The notes below the pieces were generated by a model that saw nothing but the letters and a program-made list of their open reading frames with translations, made no database searches and was not told the origin of the DNA. From Phycisphaerales bacterium (GTDB taxonomy: Bacteria; Planctomycetota; Phycisphaerae; Sedimentisphaerales; Anaerobacaceae), in the NCBI GenBank assembly GCA_020352215.1, contig CP070675.1, forward strand, positions 4,164,330 through 4,215,560: a stretch of 51,231 bases of DNA, given 5' to 3'. Both the position numbers and the translations under genes were made by a program. This document shows positions 8,259-17,444 of this stretch, piece after piece. Positions within the stretch are counted from its first letter, which is position 1. Each line of letters starts with the position of its first letter.

Positions 8259-10316
8259 ATGAAGAAAATCACTGTGGCATTGGCGGGGAATCCCAACAGC
8301 GGTAAGAGCACCCTGTTCAACATGTTGACCGGTGCGCGGCAGCACGTGGGCAACTATCCCGGCGTGACGGTGGAAAAGAAGGAGGGAGTATGCAGATACG
8401 GAGACTACGAGATAACGGTGGTGGATTTGCCGGGTACGTACAGTCTCACGGCGTATTCCACCGAAGAGCTTGTTGCCCGCAACTTCATCATCGATGAGGA
8501 GCCTGATGTTGTGGTTGATATCATCGATGCGTCGAACATCGAGCGCAACCTGTACTTGGCGACTCAGCTTATCGAAATGGATGTTCCGCTGGTCTTGGCC
8601 TTCAACATGGCCGACATAGCCGAGCGGCGGGGGACGGTGTTTGACATCGAGCAGCTGTCGAGGCTGATGCAGGCGGTGATAGTCCCCACCGTGGGCAGCA
8701 AGGGCAAAGGCAAGGCGGAGCTGCTCGATGCCGTCGTTGAGACCGCCGCTCGCGGCAGGAGCGAACGCACACACAGAGTCAGCTACGGAGAGGAGATCGA
8801 AGAAGAGCTGCAGGCAATCGAGGCCGTGGTTGCCGGCAAGGAGAGCTTGTTGGCGGAGAAATATGGCAGCAGGTGGCTGGCCGTCAAGCTGCTGGAGCAG
8901 GACGGTGACATCACGGCGAAGGTCACCGATAAAGAGGTGCTCGACGTTGCAGCGGCAAGCATCGAACATCTCACGACTATATTCGGCGACGAGCCCGAGA
9001 TGGTGATCGCCGATCGACGCTACGGCTTCATATCAGGCGCGTGCCAGGAGACGATCAAGAGCACCGTCGAGTGGCGTCATACAACCAGTGACATGATTGA
9101 TGCGGTGGTGACACATCGCGTGTTTGGCTTGCCGATTTTTCTGGCGTTCATGTACTTGGTTTTTGTTTTGACGTTTAGGGTGGGTGAGTATCCGATGCGC
9201 TTGCTCGAGCTGCTTTTCGAGTGGCTTGGTGGGGGCATATCCGGCCTTTGGCCGGCCGGCAGCGAGAGCTGGCTGAAGTCGCTTCTGCTTGACGGCGTAA
9301 TAGGCGGTGTCGGCGGGGTGATTGTTTTTCTGCCTAATATTCTGCTGTTGTTTCTGAGCATAGCGCTGCTGGAAGATTCGGGGTACATGGCCAGGGCGGC
9401 CTTTGTTATGGACCGGATCATGCACAAGATAGGTCTGCACGGCAAGAGCTTCATACCGATGCTCATCGGTTTCGGGTGTTCCGTGCCCGCCATCATGGGC
9501 ACGCGAATCCTTGAGAACAGGCGAAGCAGACTGACCACGATCATGGTGATTCCCTTGATGAGCTGCGGGGCCCGATTCACGATCTATATGCTGATCATAC
9601 CGGCCTTCTTCCCGGAGCGATGGCGCGGCCCGGTGCTGTGGCTGATCTACTTGATAGGAATTGCTATCGCAATTGGCTGCATCAAAGTCTTACGCCTGAC
9701 ACTTTTTAAGGGCGAGACAACGCCGTTCGTAATGGAGTTGCCGCCTTATCGTGTCCCCACGCTCAAGTCGCTGCTGAATCACACGTGGCATCGAGGGTGG
9801 ATGTACCAGAGAAAGGCGGGCACGATTATCCTCGGCATTTCGATTGTGCTGTGGTTGCTGATGAGCTTTCCGAGACCCGCGCCGGAGGTGCTGTCAGACC
9901 TGGATGATGGGCAGGTCCAGCGAGTGCGTTTGGAGTATTCGGTCGTCGGCCGGTTGGGCAAGGCGATAGAGCCGGCGCTCAAGCCGCTCGGCTTTGACTG
10001 GAAGATCGGCACCGCTCTGATTGGCGCGACGGCCGCAAAGGAAGTCTTTGTCTCGCAGTTGGCGATTGTGTATGCCGCAGCAGGGGGGCAAGAGCATGCG
10101 CAGACGCTAAGGGAGAAATTGCGAGCCAGCTACACGCCGCTGACCGGCTTCTGCATCTTGTTGTTCTGTCTGATCAGCTCGCCGTGCGTGGCCACCGTGG
10201 CGATGACAAGGCAGGAAACGGGCTCATGGCGCTGGGCGCTGTTCCAATTCTTCGGCCTAACCGCCCTGGCATACGTCATCACCCTCATCGTCTTTCAGCT
10301 CGGCAGTCTTGTCTAA
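8259..10316 (+). CDS. feoB: Ferrous iron transporter FeoB
   Basis: The G domain shows G1 GNPNSGKS (10-17), G2 T37 in GVT, G3 DLPG (56-59) and G4 NMAD (116-119). It is followed by the guanine-dissociation-inhibitor-like helical region and the polytopic membrane part with both Gate motifs: GFGCSVPAIMGTR plus SCGARFTIYMLIIPAFF in the first, and GATAAKEVFVSQLAIVY in the second. The start is set at MKKITVALAG, the usual FeoB N-terminus, rather than the upstream GTG at 8199. The 685-aa length is normal. It imports Fe(II) across the inner membrane, driven or gated by GTP hydrolysis. There is no separate feoA: the FeoA domain is on the DtxR protein upstream. Confidence 0.97.
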   Translation: MKKITVALAGNPNSGKSTLFNMLTGARQHVGNYPGVTVEKKEGVCRYGDYEITVVDLPGTYSLTAYSTEELVARNFIIDEEPDVVVDIIDASNIERNLYLATQLIEMDVPLVLAFNMADIAERRGTVFDIEQLSRLMQAVIVPTVGSKGKGKAELLDAVVETAARGRSERTHRVSYGEEIEEELQAIEAVVAGKESLLAEKYGSRWLAVKLLEQDGDITAKVTDKEVLDVAAASIEHLTTIFGDEPEMVIADRRYGFISGACQETIKSTVEWRHTTSDMIDAVVTHRVFGLPIFLAFMYLVFVLTFRVGEYPMRLLELLFEWLGGGISGLWPAGSESWLKSLLLDGVIGGVGGVIVFLPNILLLFLSIALLEDSGYMARAAFVMDRIMHKIGLHGKSFIPMLIGFGCSVPAIMGTRILENRRSRLTTIMVIPLMSCGARFTIYMLIIPAFFPERWRGPVLWLIYLIGIAIAIGCIKVLRLTLFKGETTPFVMELPPYRVPTLKSLLNHTWHRGWMYQRKAGTIILGISIVLWLLMSFPRPAPEVLSDLDDGQVQRVRLEYSVVGRLGKAIEPALKPLGFDWKIGTALIGATAAKEVFVSQLAIVYAAAGGQEHAQTLREKLRASYTPLTGFCILLFCLISSPCVATVAMTRQETGSWRWALFQFFGLTALAYVITLIVFQLGSLV

Positions 10317-10430
10317 ACATCCTGGGTCCGTTTCCAGCCAGACGGCTTGCTCTCTGTCATTGCCGCGCGGGCCGGAACCAGTTCCTGCTCTTCGTACAGC
10401 TTTGGCCTTCTTTCTACTCCATCGCTTGCC

Positions 10431-10928
10431 CTACCTTGCGGTAAAGGCCCGGACGGCCGTATTATTCTGCTCGTTGCCATCCCTAAAGCCGAAGGGCTGG
10501 ATTTCCACGTGCACCTGATAGGCCCCAGGATCATTGACCAGCCTGTCCGTCGATGAGTAGGCGGGTATGTCCTCCCCCGGCTGCATCCGCTCTTTGCGAA
10601 AGGTTCCAACGGGGTACGTAGATCCGCGCGAAACGTCCTTGATAAACATCGCCAAATCGTATTGACCCGATGGCGCCTGCCCCGCATTCTTCACGTACAC
10701 GTTGAGGGCAAAACGCTGTCCTGCCTGCGGCTCGGCAGGCAACACTTGGATGGCAGAAATCACTAAGTCTGGAAGACGCTCTGGTGGGGGCGGCTGCTCA
10801 CCGCCGCCCGCAGGGGGTTGCGGGGGCGGTGTTTCCCGTTTATCGCAGCCAGTCCAGACTATTGCGCCGATCAAGAGCAGCGTGAGCAGACTCACCGCGT
10901 GCAATCTGAAATATGCTTGCGCCTTCAT
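10431..10928 (-). CDS. CARDB-domain lipoprotein
   Basis: The start at ATG 10928 has AAAAGGAG eight bases upstream; the longer frame to 11078 is not supported. The signal peptide ends in a lipobox (IVWTGC, Cys about residue 27), followed by a Pro/Gly-rich linker (PPPQPPAGGGEQPPPPE). A CARDB-like beta-sandwich follows (LPDLVISAIQVLPAEPQAGQ ... NVYVKNAGQAPSG ... DPGAYQVHVEIQP ... NNTAVRAFTAR). CARDB domains are adhesion-like modules in secreted bacterial proteins. It is convergent with feoB. The role is probably in the envelope; the ligand is unknown. Confidence 0.85.
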   Translation of the reverse strand: MKAQAYFRLHAVSLLTLLLIGAIVWTGCDKRETPPPQPPAGGGEQPPPPERLPDLVISAIQVLPAEPQAGQRFALNVYVKNAGQAPSGQYDLAMFIKDVSRGSTYPVGTFRKERMQPGEDIPAYSSTDRLVNDPGAYQVHVEIQPFGFRDGNEQNNTAVRAFTAR

Positions 10929-11177
10929 GTTACACTCCTTTTCTTGTTTCACCGGCCCGACTATTGATTCTGTAGTTTCGCTACAACGTCCGAGCCTCCC
11001 GGCGGCCTTGGCGCAACTTTCCCGGGATGTTTCAGAGCGAACTGATAACAACGCTCTCACAACACGCCGAATAAGCACATCCCCAGTGAATTTGCTGGGC
11101 TCCTTCTGCCAGGCACAAACGCTGGCGGACCAATATGTCGCGTGACTCTGTCAAATTCGCCCGGCTAAACCTGGGCG

Positions 11178-11372
11178 CTACTTCGCTCCGACGAGGACGA
11201 AGGCAGGACCATAGACCTGCTCTCCGTCGCCGTGCTTTGTGGCGTCAACGCCCACCAACTCTGCCTCACCTTCGTATACGATGGCGTATTCGGCACCTAT
11301 CAGTTCCCCTTTGACTTCTTCCGCCAAATCAGGTTCATTCTTGTCTATCAGCCTTATGACGATCGAATCCAT
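11178..11372 (-). CDS. Small hypothetical protein (64 aa)
   Basis: A 64-aa acidic protein (MDSIVIRLIDKNEPDLAEEV...) with a strong AGGAGGT site upstream of the ATG at 11372. It shows alternating beta-like stretches (IVIRLI, AIVYEGEAELVG, AFVLVGAK) and no membrane or signal segment. It lies 36 bp downstream of the 331-aa lipoprotein gene on the same strand and is likely co-transcribed. No family is recognised. Confidence 0.65.
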   Translation of the reverse strand: MDSIVIRLIDKNEPDLAEEVKGELIGAEYAIVYEGEAELVGVDATKHGDGEQVYGPAFVLVGAK

Positions 11373-11408
11373 GTGCGTGACCTCCTGTTGTTATGCAGAC
11401 TTGCCCCA

Positions 11409-12404
11409 TCACAGCGCCTTGTGAAGTGCTGAGATTATGGTTCCGTTCATCCCCGCGTCGAGATCCAGGCGTCTGGTAATCTTGACCAAGTCATCAAAGG
11501 CCTTGAGACTCGACTTCTGCTCGGCCGAGAGATCCGAGCTGTCAACCAGAGCATCCCACTTGGCCATGTCGAAGACTCCTGCCGGTGCTATTGAGGACAA
11601 TATCTGTGCCTGCTTGGCCTTCCTTGATTGCGCCCGGAGCATCCCTTTTCTTACGGATGTTGTTGCCGTATCCTTGATTCGCTGAGTCAAGCCGGCTTTG
11701 GTCTGGCGAATGGCGACAAGGTGCGGTGTAAGTTTTGTATCCTCCTCGTATATCTTTGTCTTTATTGACGCCAAAGCCTGCAGCGCAGCTTGAATGGCCG
11801 TCTGGTCTATCTCCGATGTCAATGGTATCAGGTTGGTAACAGCTTCCGAGTCTATCCCAATGACATCTACGGAAATGCCGCCTCTCAGGTTTCCTTGTTG
11901 GGCTTCCACGCCAATCACCAGCAGACTGCCGAGATTCAGGTTGGCCTTGCTTGTCACAAGAACCGCTTCTATTCGCAATCCTACGCCTATCCTGGCATTG
12001 CCGATGGACGTGCCACTCGCATCATCTACAATATCCTCCACCCGATATTTCATGTAATCCATTGTGACCGTGTAGCTGCCCGTTTCGCCAGTAACAGACG
12101 CGGTCAGATAACTCATCTTGCCTGAGACATCGGTTTTCCGTACGTACACCTGGGCGGATTGCAGTGGTAGCAGATCTCGTATGGTAGCTTCATCGGCAAT
12201 CGCTGCCCAGTAGACCTCCTTCAGCTCATCCGTCGATTCCTCGTAGAGCATGACCTTGTCAACCGGCAATGGAGGGATTGCCTGGTAACCCAGGAAGTTC
12301 TCAGGTGATCTGGTGTCCTCTTTTGCCACAGGCTTGCCCTTATTGTTGGTCGCGGCACAGCCTGCCAATAGCACGGCAGCCGCTACTGCGATTCTCTTGT
12401 TCAT
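11409..12404 (-). CDS. Hypothetical lipoprotein (331 aa)
   Basis: The ATG at 12404 follows AGAAAGGAG. The signal peptide ends in the lipobox LLAGC (Cys16). The mature part has a beta-rich middle (YLTASVTGETGSYTVTMDYMKYRVEDIVDD; GVGLRIEAVLVTSKANLNLGSLLVIGVEA) and a helical C-terminal half (QALASIKTKIYEEDTKLTPHLVAIRQTKAGL...). It is probably anchored in the outer or inner membrane facing the periplasm. No family is recognised. A small gene follows it. Confidence 0.8.
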   Translation of the reverse strand: MNKRIAVAAAVLLAGCAATNNKGKPVAKEDTRSPENFLGYQAIPPLPVDKVMLYEESTDELKEVYWAAIADEATIRDLLPLQSAQVYVRKTDVSGKMSYLTASVTGETGSYTVTMDYMKYRVEDIVDDASGTSIGNARIGVGLRIEAVLVTSKANLNLGSLLVIGVEAQQGNLRGGISVDVIGIDSEAVTNLIPLTSEIDQTAIQAALQALASIKTKIYEEDTKLTPHLVAIRQTKAGLTQRIKDTATTSVRKGMLRAQSRKAKQAQILSSIAPAGVFDMAKWDALVDSSDLSAEQKSSLKAFDDLVKITRRLDLDAGMNGTIISALHKAL

Positions 12405-13147
12405 AGCTTCTCCTTTCTGTTTTCAGCTGATACGTTGGCTCCCTATGTGTCGCATTGTGTCAAAGGCCACATCTCCCGCGATATGGCGTGTTGCCGCAAG
12501 CTGCCCGCTTGGCAGCGCTCGGTTGCTACTTCAAAAGTCCGCAGCCCGGGTTAGGCCTGGCCTCGATCCGGGTATTGCACCTTCAGGAACTGGGAGATAC
12601 CCGGCTCTCCAAACCTTGATTTGGACAATCAAATATCTACATTCACTGTCCTCTTCTCTTGGTTAAGGCGATGGCCGGCGGCCGGATATGGACGGTTTTC
12701 CCGAAAAAAATGCAAAAAAGATATATCCGATCCAAGTCTCTGCCGCGGCGCACTGCCCCGCCAGCGACCCCGCAGATAGCTGCAGATCGTGGTTGTTGAA
12801 CGTGGGCAGCGGTGCCGGCAGTTGCCATAGGCCATCCGTCTTGACTTTTTGCCGTCTCGAAGAAGCGTTCCGCTCGTGGGTGCATGTGCCTTTCACGAGT
12901 TAAGATAGCAGAGAAACGTGAGAAATCAACGGGAGAATGGAGCGATTTGGAGAGAAATTAGCCCGCCAGCGGGGTGGTTTGCGGGCCGGAATGATCTGAG
13001 AAGTGGAGCAAGGGCTATGGGCCGATAGGAATGGCTTGGCCTGCAAGTGAGCCGGGAGAAACTATGCCCACGAAGGGCCATCACAGTCTATCTGATGCGC
13101 CAAACACGAGACTTGCGGCACGCTGCCGTGCTGCACTGCCCTTGGCG
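12405..13147. other. 743-bp region without a supported gene
   Basis: Open frames on both strands lack ribosome sites and look non-coding. Two dyads can be seen: CCGGGTA (12568-12574) with TACCCGG (12598-12604), and GCCCGC (12961-12966) with GCGGGC (12981-12986). Neither is followed by a T run, so they are not convincing terminators. An A-rich stretch lies at about 12704-12720. Confidence 0.4.
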
Positions 13148-13360
13148 CTATCGGGAAAGAGGTTTTCGGCCGTAGACTCTTGTGTGAGAGGCCCAGGCCG
13201 GACACCATGTGCGGTGCCAGCGCATGAGTCTGCCAAAAGCGGAGTCCGGCCTTCTGTCCGCGTACGGGCATATTTCGCATCTATGGCAAATGCCCGCCAG
13301 AAATCGAGTAGTTATTCCCAATTGATCCTTTACCTGTGCAGTGTCTTCATTAGCAATCAT
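13148..13360 (-). CDS. Small Cys-rich protein with CxxCPYA and WHxxWCP motifs
   Basis: A 70-aa protein with a strong AAAGGAG before the ATG at 13360. The N-terminal third is plain; then comes CHRCEICPYADRRPDSAFGRL followed by MRWHRTWCPAW. The compact set CxxCxxCPYA...WH..WCPxW looks like a conserved small metal-binding protein. I recall similar short proteins in planctomycetes and deltaproteobacteria but no function. Four Cys plus one His are candidates for Zn or Fe-S binding. It is a single gene in an accessory region. Confidence 0.7.
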   Translation of the reverse strand: MIANEDTAQVKDQLGITTRFLAGICHRCEICPYADRRPDSAFGRLMRWHRTWCPAWASHTRVYGRKPLSR

Positions 13361-13455
13361 CTTGTCTTTCTCCTTTCTACTACCGTAGACGGGCCAGACT
13401 GGAGAAAGGATACACCCGATTTTGGGATTTTAATGACTGGAGCAGAAGCGAGGTC

Positions 13456-14265
13456 TTAGAAGCCTGATGTCAACGGTCGGCGGCCGTTTGCGTCGGCTAT
13501 ACCAGATTGTTCGGCGTTCTCTTTGCCCAAGATCCAAATCATGAAAGCGCTATTGTTCTCATCGAATGCCGAATGTGAGTAATCGCCATGGAGGTTGAGG
13601 GTATCCAGACCCTCCGACTGAACGAGCTCTTGGAACTCATCCTTTTCATGGAGGTAGAACTGAACATCTACGGAGTCTTTGAAACACGCGGTCCCATCCG
13701 TGTCGTAGACTTCGTAGAACTGAGTTCCTTTGACGATATGATTGGCTACATCGTAGTGCTCGACGGCCGACAAAGACAGTGTCCCCTTGCCATCCGGCAG
13801 CGGGTGTTTGCCCAGTTGAACCAATTCTCCATTTACGGATCTCAGCCTCACGGGGGGATTGTGTAGCGTGCAGATGAACCGACCGCCCTCTGCGAGAAGC
13901 CTGCGAATGCCCGCCAGTGCCCTTCGCTGGTCGTTGCGCGGGAAAATCTCAGCGAACGAATGGAACGGAAGGATGATAAGGTCATAGGTTTCCGTCAGTG
14001 ACAGATTGCATACATCCATCTCATGCACGCGGCCCGATAGCGCCTTGTCTGCAAGCTTGGCCCGTAAAATGGCGAGCATGTCGGGGCAGTTGTCCACACA
14101 GGTCAAGCGCACGCCGGCTTGTATCAGCGGAATCGACAGCCGGCCTGTGCCCGACATCAACTCCAGCACCTGCGAGGCGACTTCCGCCTCCTTCAAGAAG
14201 AAGGGAATGTCGAATTGCGTTCCTGCATAGGCGTCGTAGAGATGCGCTACTCGTGAGTAATCCAT
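13456..14265 (-). CDS. Class I SAM-dependent methyltransferase
   Basis: The protein opens MDYSRVAHLYDAYAGTQFD and has the SAM-binding motif I VLELMSGTGRLSIPL (about 32-46), the acidic loop CVDNCPDML, and motif II/III regions (HEMDVCNLSL, DLIILPFHSF). A beta-rich C-terminal insertion (VKGTQFYEVYDTDGTACFKDSVDVQFYL) is typical of small-molecule methyltransferases of the YdaC/CrpP-like kind. The 269-aa length is normal. It lies 15 bp downstream of the GFA-family gene and is probably co-transcribed. The substrate is unknown. Confidence 0.9.
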   Translation of the reverse strand: MDYSRVAHLYDAYAGTQFDIPFFLKEAEVASQVLELMSGTGRLSIPLIQAGVRLTCVDNCPDMLAILRAKLADKALSGRVHEMDVCNLSLTETYDLIILPFHSFAEIFPRNDQRRALAGIRRLLAEGGRFICTLHNPPVRLRSVNGELVQLGKHPLPDGKGTLSLSAVEHYDVANHIVKGTQFYEVYDTDGTACFKDSVDVQFYLHEKDEFQELVQSEGLDTLNLHGDYSHSAFDENNSAFMIWILGKENAEQSGIADANGRRPLTSGF

Positions 14266-14280
14266 CGCGGGCGTGATCTT

Positions 14281-14715
14281 CTAATGCTCCTCTTCTGTTG
14301 GGCTGGGGCCACCTTTTGCAAAGCCCGGCAGATTCGCATCAATGTATGCCCACGGCACAGCGTAATCTGTCCACGTCTGGTGGGTCGGCTTGACTAATTC
14401 CGGCTCGTCCAGGCTTCCCGCCTTGACCCAGACTAGGTGCGGAAGCACAGCGGCCCTCGTGAATAAGGGCGAACCACACTCCGGACAGAACTGCCGGGTG
14501 ATCGGGTTGCCGCTGTCCGCCGTCTTCGTGTATTCCTTTACGCTTCCGGAGAGAATCTTGAGGGCGTCTGTGTCGACTGCTACGCCCACGCAAAACGCGC
14601 TGCCCGTCGTCTTTTGGCAATCAGTACAGTGACAGTATGTCACCTCTTTCGGCTCGCCGTCACATTCGTATCGCAGGGCGCCGCAAAGGCACCCGCCGGT
14701 CAACTTCTTTGTCAT
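14281..14715 (-). CDS. GFA-family (CENP-V/glutathione-dependent formaldehyde-activating-like) protein
   Basis: 144 aa with the full Zn-ligand set of the Mss4-like GFA fold: GGCLCGALRYEC, YCHCTDCQKTTGSAF, and QFCPECGSPLF. These bind two zinc ions (CxC, CxxC and CxxC). The family is named for formaldehyde-glutathione condensation, but most members are uncharacterised. The length matches the family. It sits directly upstream of a methyltransferase gene. Confidence 0.94.
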   Translation of the reverse strand: MTKKLTGGCLCGALRYECDGEPKEVTYCHCTDCQKTTGSAFCVGVAVDTDALKILSGSVKEYTKTADSGNPITRQFCPECGSPLFTRAAVLPHLVWVKAGSLDEPELVKPTHQTWTDYAVPWAYIDANLPGFAKGGPSPTEEEH

Positions 14716-14798
14716 ATCTCTCTACTCCTTGTACCCCCGGTCCTCTAATAAACTCGCCGACTTTACCCCTGCGAAGCCGGGGCGCCATACTGGCATCG

Positions 14799-16349
14799 TC
14801 AGACTACTACGAGCTCAAAACCCACGACCGTGCTCAGATCCTCCATAGCTTTGACATAATCGCCGTACGCCATAATCAAGTGGCCGCCGTAGTCCGCCGC
14901 ATTTCGGAACAGCTTGAGGGTGTCTTGGAGCTTGATCCGAACGCCCAGCGAACATCCAATCATGTTCACGCCGAAACCGTCCAATATCTCGCCCTTCGTG
15001 ATCAAGATCTTGCTCTGGCCAGGGTCGGCTCGGGCAATCGTTACCGGTTGCCCTTTGTCTGCATTGAAATCGTATCGAAAGGTGACTCCCCACCCGCCGA
15101 CCGTGAAGTTGCGAAGCTCGTAGGGCAAGGGGGCGGATTCGAAGCCCTTCATCTTCAGACCGGCTACATCGTGAGAGATAGTCAGGATGTTGTTTCCCAC
15201 GTCGAACAGTGGATTACCCATGTAGACGGTCCTTCTGCCGAAATACGATAAGGCCATCATGGGGATCAAGGCGTTGATGTCGGTTTGGCATACTGCGGGG
15301 AATCCCTGGTCTTTCAACAGCGAGTGAGTCATGCAGGGAGTGAAATGGTATTTGGCTGCGATTTCCAAGGGGCAGATCTCCCGGCACTCAATTGTAAAGG
15401 CATTGCAGCCATACCGGTTCATCAGCCTCTTTACAGCCAGATAGAAGTTGGCCGAGCCGACCACGTGCTTCTCGTCCATATGGACGGCCCTCGCATTTCC
15501 CATCAGGTCCTTCGCTATCTGTGCAGCCTGCTTTTGTCCGGCCTCGGAGCCGATGATTGAGTCCATCTCCTCCGTGAGTTGTTTTGTGGATACACGGTGG
15601 TGGCGCATTCCGTACAACGCGTGAAGCCGGTCAAAATCCTGCATCGCACTTGCCAGGCCGAACGGAGCTTGTCCGGGCCGATCAGTCACTATGAGAAGCT
15701 TGGTCAGGGAAAAGGCCTTTCGGACCCATAGTAGGCGAACCAGGTGGTTGAAGTCTTCCCAATCCAGGGCAATATAGCTTTCGTAGCCCTTGTGCCTCAG
15801 CGTGGCAGGGACGTCAACGACCCAGCTGTTGCCAATCGTTGCAACCGGCTTGTTGAACCGCTCAGCGACCTTCAATGCAATGTCAGATGCAAACCCGTGA
15901 AGCACGACTATCAAATCCGTGTTGGCGATGTCTTCTTCGATCTGCGCGAAGTACTTCCGGGGAAACTTGAAATCGACGTCCTTCTCCTTAACCAATATTC
16001 GGAAGCCAACAGGACTCAATATCCGTGCTTCCCTCGGGAACTTCCTCTTGTTGAGTTCGTTTGCGAACTGGGTGAACTGGTTCTGGAAACCCTGTGACTC
16101 TGCCTCATATGTCAGGTGCTCCAGCTTGCCCGTCCTGCACGGGCCCTCGTGTGCGGTCTCGTGAACCATGCCACCCAAAACGAACTTGATTCCCAGCTTC
16201 GTCTCAAGCAGGGGATTAACCCGCACTTGCTGGAAATGTTCAGGTGGCGCAGTGCTTGGCATGCATGCCCCAAGTATCCCCAAGCAAGAGCAGCCTAAGA
16301 AGTCACGCCTTGATATGCCGCCGCATGTCTCATTCCGGTTGGCTCCCAT
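14799..16349 (-). CDS. Tat-exported L-fucose-isomerase-like protein
   Basis: The ATG at 16349 follows AAAGGGGAAA. The N-terminus has a twin-arginine signal (SRRDFLGCSCLGILGAC) with a lipobox-like end, so the protein is exported folded and perhaps lipid-anchored. The rest resembles the sugar-isomerase fold of FucI/AraA: LIVVLHGFASDIALKVAERFN, then a C-terminal half with EICPLEIAAKYHFTPCMTHS, QTDINALIPMMALSYF and VYMGNPLFDVGNN. Cytoplasmic isomerases of this group convert aldoses and ketoses using a metal held by Glu/Asp/His; E in ECRE and D in QTDIN are candidate ligands. An extracytoplasmic location is unusual for the fold and the reaction is unknown. Confidence 0.75.
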   Translation of the reverse strand: MGANRNETCGGISRRDFLGCSCLGILGACMPSTAPPEHFQQVRVNPLLETKLGIKFVLGGMVHETAHEGPCRTGKLEHLTYEAESQGFQNQFTQFANELNKRKFPREARILSPVGFRILVKEKDVDFKFPRKYFAQIEEDIANTDLIVVLHGFASDIALKVAERFNKPVATIGNSWVVDVPATLRHKGYESYIALDWEDFNHLVRLLWVRKAFSLTKLLIVTDRPGQAPFGLASAMQDFDRLHALYGMRHHRVSTKQLTEEMDSIIGSEAGQKQAAQIAKDLMGNARAVHMDEKHVVGSANFYLAVKRLMNRYGCNAFTIECREICPLEIAAKYHFTPCMTHSLLKDQGFPAVCQTDINALIPMMALSYFGRRTVYMGNPLFDVGNNILTISHDVAGLKMKGFESAPLPYELRNFTVGGWGVTFRYDFNADKGQPVTIARADPGQSKILITKGEILDGFGVNMIGCSLGVRIKLQDTLKLFRNAADYGGHLIMAYGDYVKAMEDLSTVVGFELVVV

Positions 16350-16559
16350 GATTTCCCCTTTTTCGCTATACAAAATTCAGGTCGAATGTCGCCGTTGCTG
16401 GCCTTTCACTTCTGAGCAAGTTGCCCGACCAAGATACAACTTGTTAGGCTCCCACGCCAGAGAACTTTCTCGATAGACTCAGAGCAAAAGTCTGTTGTCC
16501 ACGACGCTTCATTAGTCCAAGGGTGACCAAGGGTGATTAGACCGGTGCCTCCTCTCGAA

Positions 16560-16934
16560 CTAAAGGCAACAGCCTAACAGAATCACAATCGAAGAGGTCG
16601 TGAAGATCACCGGACAGAGCTTGTAGGGCAGGAAGCTGACCTTGAACCCCGTGAACAGCGAGATGACCGACAACGTGTTGAGCATCGCGAAGGAGATCAA
16701 GTAGACCGCTTTCGACACGGCACTGGTGTAGTCGATGTATGTAACCCCGGAAACGACGACGCCGATGAAGATCAGCGACACCCCCTCGATGATCCACTCC
16801 ATTGTGATGATTCTCCTGTTGTCGAGGGATATGTCTCCAAAACCTTTGACTACCGACCTTGTCGGGAACAGATGGGCTGTGCCCCAAAAGATGGTTAGAA
16901 CTGAACCTAGATAAAGCAAAACTTGATTGACCAT
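16560..16934 (-). CDS. Four-helix membrane protein (124 aa)
   Basis: Four predicted membrane helices: VLLYLGSVLTIFWGTAHLF, IIEGVSLIFIGVVVSGVTYI, AVYLISFAMLNTLSVISLF and CPVIFTTSSIVILLGCCL, joined by short loops. A T-H-x-FPTRSVVKGFG motif follows the first helix. It resembles uncharacterised conserved small membrane proteins. It is monocistronic in a run of minus-strand accessory genes. Confidence 0.75.
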   Translation of the reverse strand: MVNQVLLYLGSVLTIFWGTAHLFPTRSVVKGFGDISLDNRRIITMEWIIEGVSLIFIGVVVSGVTYIDYTSAVSKAVYLISFAMLNTLSVISLFTGFKVSFLPYKLCPVIFTTSSIVILLGCCL

Positions 16935-17011
16935 AGTGCCTCCAGTTGCTTTCGTTAATCCTGTGCTCAGGGCTTCTGGTCGTCGATGAGCAGTTTACCT
17001 GGAGAGGGCCG

Positions 17012-17368
17012 TCAATGCAACGAGCGTTTCTTGGATACGACCGTTTCTGCTTCGTCGAAGAAGATACGATGCTGCCAAGGGTGTTCGCCTCTATAGTACA
17101 GATAGAATCTGGCGTTTGGAGTTGCCGCCAGTTGCTGATGATCGACGCGTTCCAATTGGCGTGACATCTCATGGGGAGCAAGTGGCTCATAGGCTTTCCG
17201 GACTTGTTCGGCCGTCATCCCGACCCGTATCGAGTCAAAGGTTTTGGCCCAGGCGGCAGGCTCGTGAAGGGGATCCCACAACCAGAACAGAAACAAACAT
17301 GCGCCGAGCAGGAGGCAGGTGATAACCACGGCAGCAATCACCAAGAGTCGTCGTCTCCATTTAGGCAT
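17012..17368 (-). CDS. BamE/SmpA-like small membrane-anchored protein
   Basis: The start at ATG 17368 has GGAGG eight bases upstream. One N-terminal membrane helix (LLVIAAVVITCLLLGACLFLFWLW) is followed by a short domain with FDSIRVGMTAEQVRKAYEPL, the pattern (I..GMT..qV...lg.P) of the SmpA/OmlA (BamE-like) fold, and a beta-rich end (ARFYLYYRGEHPWQHRIFFD). It is next to a second, frame-shifted gene of the same kind, pointing to a local duplication. Function unknown; the fold often mediates envelope protein contacts. Confidence 0.7.
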   Translation of the reverse strand: MPKWRRRLLVIAAVVITCLLLGACLFLFWLWDPLHEPAAWAKTFDSIRVGMTAEQVRKAYEPLAPHEMSRQLERVDHQQLAATPNARFYLYYRGEHPWQHRIFFDEAETVVSKKRSLH

Positions 17369-17444
17369 AAGGCAACCTCCAGGCTCGCGCCTCACCCGCG
17401 CAGCTTCCCGCGGCACCGTGCAGCCGTTTGCCGGCCGTTCTTTC

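Noticed and set aside
12961..12986. GCCCGC/GCGGGC hairpin as a terminator
   Set aside because: Long 14-nt loop and no T run on either strand.
13031..13459. 142-aa plus-strand frame
   Set aside because: Overlaps the well-supported 70-aa Cys protein on the other strand; no ribosome site.
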